A stretch of DNA of 64,000 nucleotides, taken from contig CALUTJ010000003.1 of assembly GCA_944323685.1 (NCBI GenBank), positions 1 through 64,000 on the forward strand, read 5' to 3'. The notes below the pieces were generated by a model. It searched no databases. It saw nothing but the letters and a program-made list of their open reading frames with translations, and was not told the origin of the DNA. Shown piece after piece: positions 60,611 through 64,000 of the stretch (position 1 is the first letter of the stretch; every line of letters begins with the position of its first letter). The stretch is from Candidatus Gastranaerophilales bacterium (lineage in GTDB: Bacteria > Cyanobacteriota > Vampirovibrionia > Gastranaerophilales > Gastranaerophilaceae). The position numbers were made by a program, and so were the translations under genes.

Positions 60611-61264
60611 TTATTTATTTTCTACGCCTCTTGCAAGCTTCATACCTTCAACAAGGTTTGCCAGTTTAACTAGCGCTTTGTCACTTTTTAAAGCGTCAAG
60701 AGCAAGTTTAATAAACTCGGAGGAAGCTTTGTCTTTAGAAATTTTTCTAAATTCGCTTACCATGTAATTGAGGTTTCTTTGTGCCTCTGCGTTTTGCGAG
60801 TTTCTTATAACTTTTTCTTTTCCGTCCGGATAAAAAACAACTATTTTGGAAGATTTTTTCTCGTCAAAATATTCGACAAGTACCGGTCTGTTCAAAGCCT
60901 TTGCTGTATTTGCCATGGTTTTATCCGTGCAGGGCTTTTCTTTGACTCCGTCTTCATAAAGCTGGTATACATTGCTTTTAGAGCTTTTTGAAACCTGAAA
61001 AGCTGCTTCGTTATTTGTTCCGTTAAGAGCACCTTCGAACTCGTTTGTTAAAAAATCGAAATCGAAAAGCTCTTTCGGTTGGACATCAAGTGTAATACAA
61101 ACTTTCTCAAGAGTTTTGCAAGAAGGAAAATGCTCACCTGTTTCGATTTTAGAGAGCTGTCTTGAGTGAATGCCGATTATACCGGCCAAGTCTTCCTGTG
61201 TGATGTTTCTTACTTTTCTGAGGTATTTTATGTTGCTGCCAACACCGTTTTTAAAATTAGTCAT
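60611..61264 (-). CDS. XRE-family regulator with C-terminal domain
   Basis: The ATG at 61264 (MTNFKNGVGSN...) has GAAAGGA eight bases upstream; the frame is open further but that part lacks a site. It is 217 residues. HTH at ~10-62 (N-I-T-Q-E-D-L-A-G-I-I-G-I-H-S-R-Q-L-S-K-I-E-T-G). The C-terminal ~100 residues are unrecognised alpha/beta and helical (KSSKIVVFYPDGKEKVIRNSQ). It is divergent from the glycosyltransferase across an inverted repeat that could be its operator. Confidence 0.87.
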   Translation of the reverse strand: MTNFKNGVGSNIKYLRKVRNITQEDLAGIIGIHSRQLSKIETGEHFPSCKTLEKVCITLDVQPKELFDFDFLTNEFEGALNGTNNEAAFQVSKSSKSNVYQLYEDGVKEKPCTDKTMANTAKALNRPVLVEYFDEKKSSKIVVFYPDGKEKVIRNSQNAEAQRNLNYMVSEFRKISKDKASSEFIKLALDALKSDKALVKLANLVEGMKLARGVENK

Positions 61265-61319
61265 AGGCCAAATCCTTTCGTTAAGTATATACGCATAAAA
61301 CATTCAACTTAACGTTTCT

Positions 61320-61374
61320 AAACGCCTATAATTTTCATTTTAATTATTGACTTAGGCGTTTTATAACATATGAT
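61320..61374 (+). promoter_or_regulatory. Divergent promoter region with inverted-repeat operator
   Basis: TTGACT (61347-61352) and TATGAT (61369-61374) with 16-bp spacing form a good sigma-70-like promoter for the rightward gene. AAACGCCTA (61320-61328) and TAGGCGTTT (61353-61361) are exact inverted repeats, one overlapping the promoter spacer. A repressor site for the XRE protein is plausible. Confidence 0.65.
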
Positions 61375-61468
61375 GTATAAAATAAGAGTGTTTGGCATTG
61401 TCTGACACAGTAGACTGACGGACTTGTTTTCTGTCTTAAAAAAAATTTATACATATTCGGTTACCCTA

Positions 61469-62221
61469 ATGGATTATTCAAAAAAACAAATTTTTACGTT
61501 TATAAATTTTAAGGATTTTATCCCTCCATATATAATACTCTGTATAAAAGCGTTGACGCAATGTCCGCATAAAAAGTTTAATACGGTTGTTTTAACTCCT
61601 GATAATTTAAGCCGGTATATAGATGAAAAATTTCTTCAAAATAATATTATAAAAAATTTTGAGCCTTATTCCCCGATATTTTGCGATTACATAGGCTTTT
61701 GTGTTTTATACTGCAACGGCGGTGTTTTTATTGATGCTGATACCATTATTAGTGATAATTTTTTGCCGGACTTTGAACTTTTAAAAAAATACGAAGCCGC
61801 ATTTTTTACCTTACATGATGAAATTTGCTCAGGCTATATGATGGGCCGCAAACAAAGTGAGTTTATTTTGAAATTAATCAATACATACAACTCCTTTGAT
61901 TTTTCGGCACACAAAAAACAAAAAAGAAATCAAATAATCAACAAGACGATAAAAAACAGTCAACAAGAAGAAGTCTTGTTAACAGACAACAGTATCTGTT
62001 CTTATAAAATGGAAGCTTTATCAGAAAAGACAACCGCGCATAAACAATATCTTGATTACTATTTTAGTCCAAAATATTCAGTTGAGCATTTTATAAAAAA
62101 CAACAAAGGTATTTGTTCGCTTAAAAACTCACAAACTCCCGAAAAATATAAAAGAATGAGTGAGTCGGAATTTTTAAAACAGGATATTTTGTTGTCTAAA
62201 ATTTTTAAAGTTCTTATATAA
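61469..62221 (+). CDS. Glycosyltransferase (GT32-like, DxD motif)
   Basis: From the ATG at 61469 it is 250 residues; a TTG at 61424 would add 15, and neither has a strong ribosome site. The N-terminal region P-P-Y-I-I-L-C-I-K-A-L-T-Q-C, D-Y-I-G-F-C-V-L-Y-C-N-G-G-V-F-I-D-A-D-T and the loop L-H-D-E-I-C-S-G-Y-M-M-G match the GT32/capsular-sugar-transferase fold, with D-A-D as metal- and nucleotide-sugar-binding motif. Likely a polysaccharide or lipid glycosylation step. No membrane segment. Divergent from the XRE gene. Confidence 0.8.
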   Translation: MDYSKKQIFTFINFKDFIPPYIILCIKALTQCPHKKFNTVVLTPDNLSRYIDEKFLQNNIIKNFEPYSPIFCDYIGFCVLYCNGGVFIDADTIISDNFLPDFELLKKYEAAFFTLHDEICSGYMMGRKQSEFILKLINTYNSFDFSAHKKQKRNQIINKTIKNSQQEEVLLTDNSICSYKMEALSEKTTAHKQYLDYYFSPKYSVEHFIKNNKGICSLKNSQTPEKYKRMSESEFLKQDILLSKIFKVLI

Positions 62222-62330
62222 ACAATTATAAGCACTTATTAAATTATCCGTTTGCCGGCGCAAGAAAGCATAAAAAATACAAAATTTGTATTTATACTTT
62301 ACTTGTACACACAAAGTAAAGGATGATGAC

Positions 62331-63047
62331 ATGTATAAATTAAGGGCAAGAGAAGAACGCGGCAAAACAGTAACTGATTTTTTTAAAAGTGCGCACAGTT
62401 TTTCTTTTGCACAGTATTTTGATCCGTTTAATATGGGTTTTAGCGACCTCAGGGTAATTAATGATGATATTATTGCCCCTTCAGGTAATTTAGGCGAACA
62501 AACCATTGCTAATATGGAAATCATAACAATTATATTAGACGGAGCACTTCAGTATAAATTTTCAAACGAAAAAACGCAACTTCTTACGGAAGGACAAATA
62601 CAGGTAATAAACACAGGCAGCGGAGTGACTTTCAACAGATTTAATCCTTCTCCCGTAAACAACACACATCTGCTACAGATATGGATTTTGCCGTCTAAAA
62701 AGAATTATGCTCCTTCTTTTCAAACAAAAAACTTCCCAAGAGAAAGGTTGTTGAATCGTATAAGAATGATAGTTTCAGGCAGCGGAGGGGATGGTTCCCT
62801 AAAAATCCGTCAGGATGCTGAAATTTTTCAGTCAGTGCTGGAGGCGGATAAAACCGTATATTTTTCAATTCCTGAGAACAGAAAACTCTGGCTGCAAGTT
62901 GCAAAAGGGGCAATAGAAGTAAACTCAAATATACTTGAGTCAGGAGACGGAATGTCAATAGTAAATGAAACCGGCGAAATTGAGATTAACGGAGTTGAAG
63001 CGGACTCAAATTTTTTGATATTCAATTTAAGAAATCTGACAATTTAA
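62331..63047 (+). CDS. Pirin-family cupin protein
   Basis: The ATG at 62331 with AAAGGATG upstream gives 238 residues. R-E-E-R-G-K-T, S-F-S-F-A-Q-Y-F-D-P, N-M-G-F-S-D-L-R-V-I-N-D-D and N-M-E-I-I-T-I-I-L-D-G-A-L-Q are the pirin (YhaK/YhhW-like) double-cupin pattern. Of the metal-binding His residues some are replaced (the H-P-H-x-x-x-E motif reads A-N-M-E-I), so quercetinase activity is doubtful. Role unknown. Confidence 0.85.
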   Translation: MYKLRAREERGKTVTDFFKSAHSFSFAQYFDPFNMGFSDLRVINDDIIAPSGNLGEQTIANMEIITIILDGALQYKFSNEKTQLLTEGQIQVINTGSGVTFNRFNPSPVNNTHLLQIWILPSKKNYAPSFQTKNFPRERLLNRIRMIVSGSGGDGSLKIRQDAEIFQSVLEADKTVYFSIPENRKLWLQVAKGAIEVNSNILESGDGMSIVNETGEIEINGVEADSNFLIFNLRNLTI

Positions 63048-63154
63048 ATAAAAATATTAACATTCTTTAAAATCTTTTTTGTTATGCTTGTAATATTTCC
63101 AAAAAGGTATACAATCATGCATGGTATACTGTATCAAAAAAGAAAGGAGTGTTT

Positions 63155-63928
63155 ATGAAAATTCAAAATGTTTCACCTGTAATGTTTAAAAATTTAAACG
63201 GTTTACAAAACACTCAGCCCGCCCCGACAGTTACATCACCTGTTGAGTCAAAACCCGCAAAAGATATTGTATCTTTTTCAGGTTCGGACTTAGATGAAAG
63301 CATTTGCAACAACTTTGGTCTTTTAAAAGAAAGTTATGAAGACGAAGCCGCTAAAAACATTACAAATTGTTTTGACACAAGCGTAAAAGAAGGTTCGAAC
63401 AAAAAATCAATGCTTGACAAATTCAGCTGGAAAACCAAAGACAATCCGATAAATTTCTTTGGTGATGAGATGGATTTTGTTAAGGCGTTAAAAGAAAAAC
63501 AATTTGATACAAAAAACTTTAACGCAATTTCTAATGAACGCCTCAATCTGATTTCTTACGATAATGACGGCGTACACTACAATTTAAAATACGACAAAAA
63601 AACACATGAACTTCTGGCAGCGTCTGCGGAAATCATAAAACAAAATATTGATGATGCAATAGAAAGAATTGCAATCAAACCGTCAAGAAATAATAACGGT
63701 GAATACGTTGCGCATTATCAATTTATTGACGACAAAAACGGCGAAAGAGCAGTAGAAGAAACTTACGTTTTGTTTGACAAAAATCTTCAGCCTAAAGCAA
63801 GCCATACCTCAAAATCTTTCCAATACTCAGACGGAGAAGAAGAAGTCCAAAAATTTGCAAGGACTTATGACCTTGAAGGCGTGCCCGAAGAAGCCAGCGT
63901 TGTGGAATATTCACCTTACACCTGGTAA
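63155..63928 (+). CDS. Motif-bearing protein of unknown function
   Basis: The ATG at 63155 follows AGAAAGGAG (63141-63149); a GTG at 63149 is less likely. It is 257 residues. S-F-S-G lies at 40-43 after a Pro/Thr-rich stretch. The body is soluble with a mix of helices and strands (YDNDGVHYNLKYDKKTHELLAASAEIIK, NNNGEYVAHYQFIDDKNGERAVEETYVLFDK). No domain recognised. It shows the N-terminal motif extending beyond the two main clusters, here as a stand-alone gene. Confidence 0.7.
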   Translation: MKIQNVSPVMFKNLNGLQNTQPAPTVTSPVESKPAKDIVSFSGSDLDESICNNFGLLKESYEDEAAKNITNCFDTSVKEGSNKKSMLDKFSWKTKDNPINFFGDEMDFVKALKEKQFDTKNFNAISNERLNLISYDNDGVHYNLKYDKKTHELLAASAEIIKQNIDDAIERIAIKPSRNNNGEYVAHYQFIDDKNGERAVEETYVLFDKNLQPKASHTSKSFQYSDGEEEVQKFARTYDLEGVPEEASVVEYSPYTW

Positions 63929-63970
63929 AAAAGAAATAACTTCTGCATCATTGGAATATAAACACTGCAA

Positions 63971-63995
63971 GTACCGCGAATATAATAAGCGGTAC
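63971..63995 (+). terminator. Hairpin at the window end
   Basis: GTACCGC (63971-63977) and GCGGTAC (63989-63995) form a perfect 7-bp stem with an 11-base loop, 43 bp after the stop of the last gene. The T-run needed for a terminator would lie beyond the window, so this is tentative. Confidence 0.45.
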
Positions 63996-64000
63996 GTTGT

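Noticed and set aside
62331..63047. Pirin as an active quercetin dioxygenase
   Set aside because: Part of the His-rich metal motif is replaced, so activity cannot be claimed.

Overview
The window looks like the chromosome of a low-GC, gut-type non-photosynthetic cyanobacterial relative of the Gastranaerophilales/Melainabacteria kind. The grounds are inference from gene content: flagellar export genes with no photosynthesis genes in view, strong AT bias, standard stop codon use (TGA is a stop), and many lineage-specific proteins beginning with a short hydrophobic-polar N-terminus that contains S-F-x-G/S/A. No 16S rRNA is present, so this placement is not proven.

Layout. (1) 1-12.4 kb: a leftward block of nine lineage-specific genes: two AAA+ ATPases, two proteins sharing an identical duplicated C-terminal module, a coiled-coil protein with a hydrophobic tail, a TPR protein, two tandem paralogues and a HExxH metallopeptidase. 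A divergent M16 peptidase lies at 12.6-15.3 kb. (2) 15.3-28.6 kb: a defence/accessory island with an XRE regulator, a PD-(D/E)XK nuclease, a WYL regulator, a DnaB C-terminal orphan, two unknown genes, a HigBA-type toxin-antitoxin pair, and a three-gene operon of OLD-family ATPase/Toprim nuclease, UvrD-like helicase and a 1249-residue protein ending in a PD-(D/E)XK nuclease. The operon resembles Gabija with an extra large nuclease. (3) 28.6-30.7 kb: a scar region with a 60-bp direct repeat, an NTF2-like gene and a 5'-truncated metallo-hydrolase. (4) 30.7-39.8 kb: a tightly packed eight-gene biosynthetic operon with a methyltransferase, four B12-binding-type radical SAM enzymes, two GNAT-fold acyltransferases and an NspC-like PLP decarboxylase, closed by a strong terminator. 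(5) 40-51.8 kb: a second block of lineage-specific genes: a second HExxH peptidase, a beta-helix giant, an AAA+ ATPase with a glycine-zipper segment, a degenerate AAA protein, a candidate ADP-ribosyltransferase, and a repeat protein whose 5' end is split by a 12-A homopolymer. (6) 52.3-64 kb: fliP-fliQ-fliR-flhB, glutaredoxin, small membrane proteins, a BRO-N protein, tRNA-Glu, mutS, an XRE regulator divergent from a glycosyltransferase, a pirin and another motif-bearing protein.

The strongest cross-cutting signal is the N-terminal S-F-x-[G/S/A] motif. It occurs in about 16 otherwise unrelated proteins (AAA+ ATPases, two zincins, an M16 peptidase, the ADP-ribosyltransferase candidate, TPR and beta-helix proteins). 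I did not find it near the N-terminus of the housekeeping, flagellar, defence or biosynthetic genes. It could be an undescribed sorting, anchoring or processing signal for a lineage-specific set of effector or envelope proteins. The other main candidates for something new are the extended Gabija-like operon and the B12-radical-SAM/NspC-like operon.
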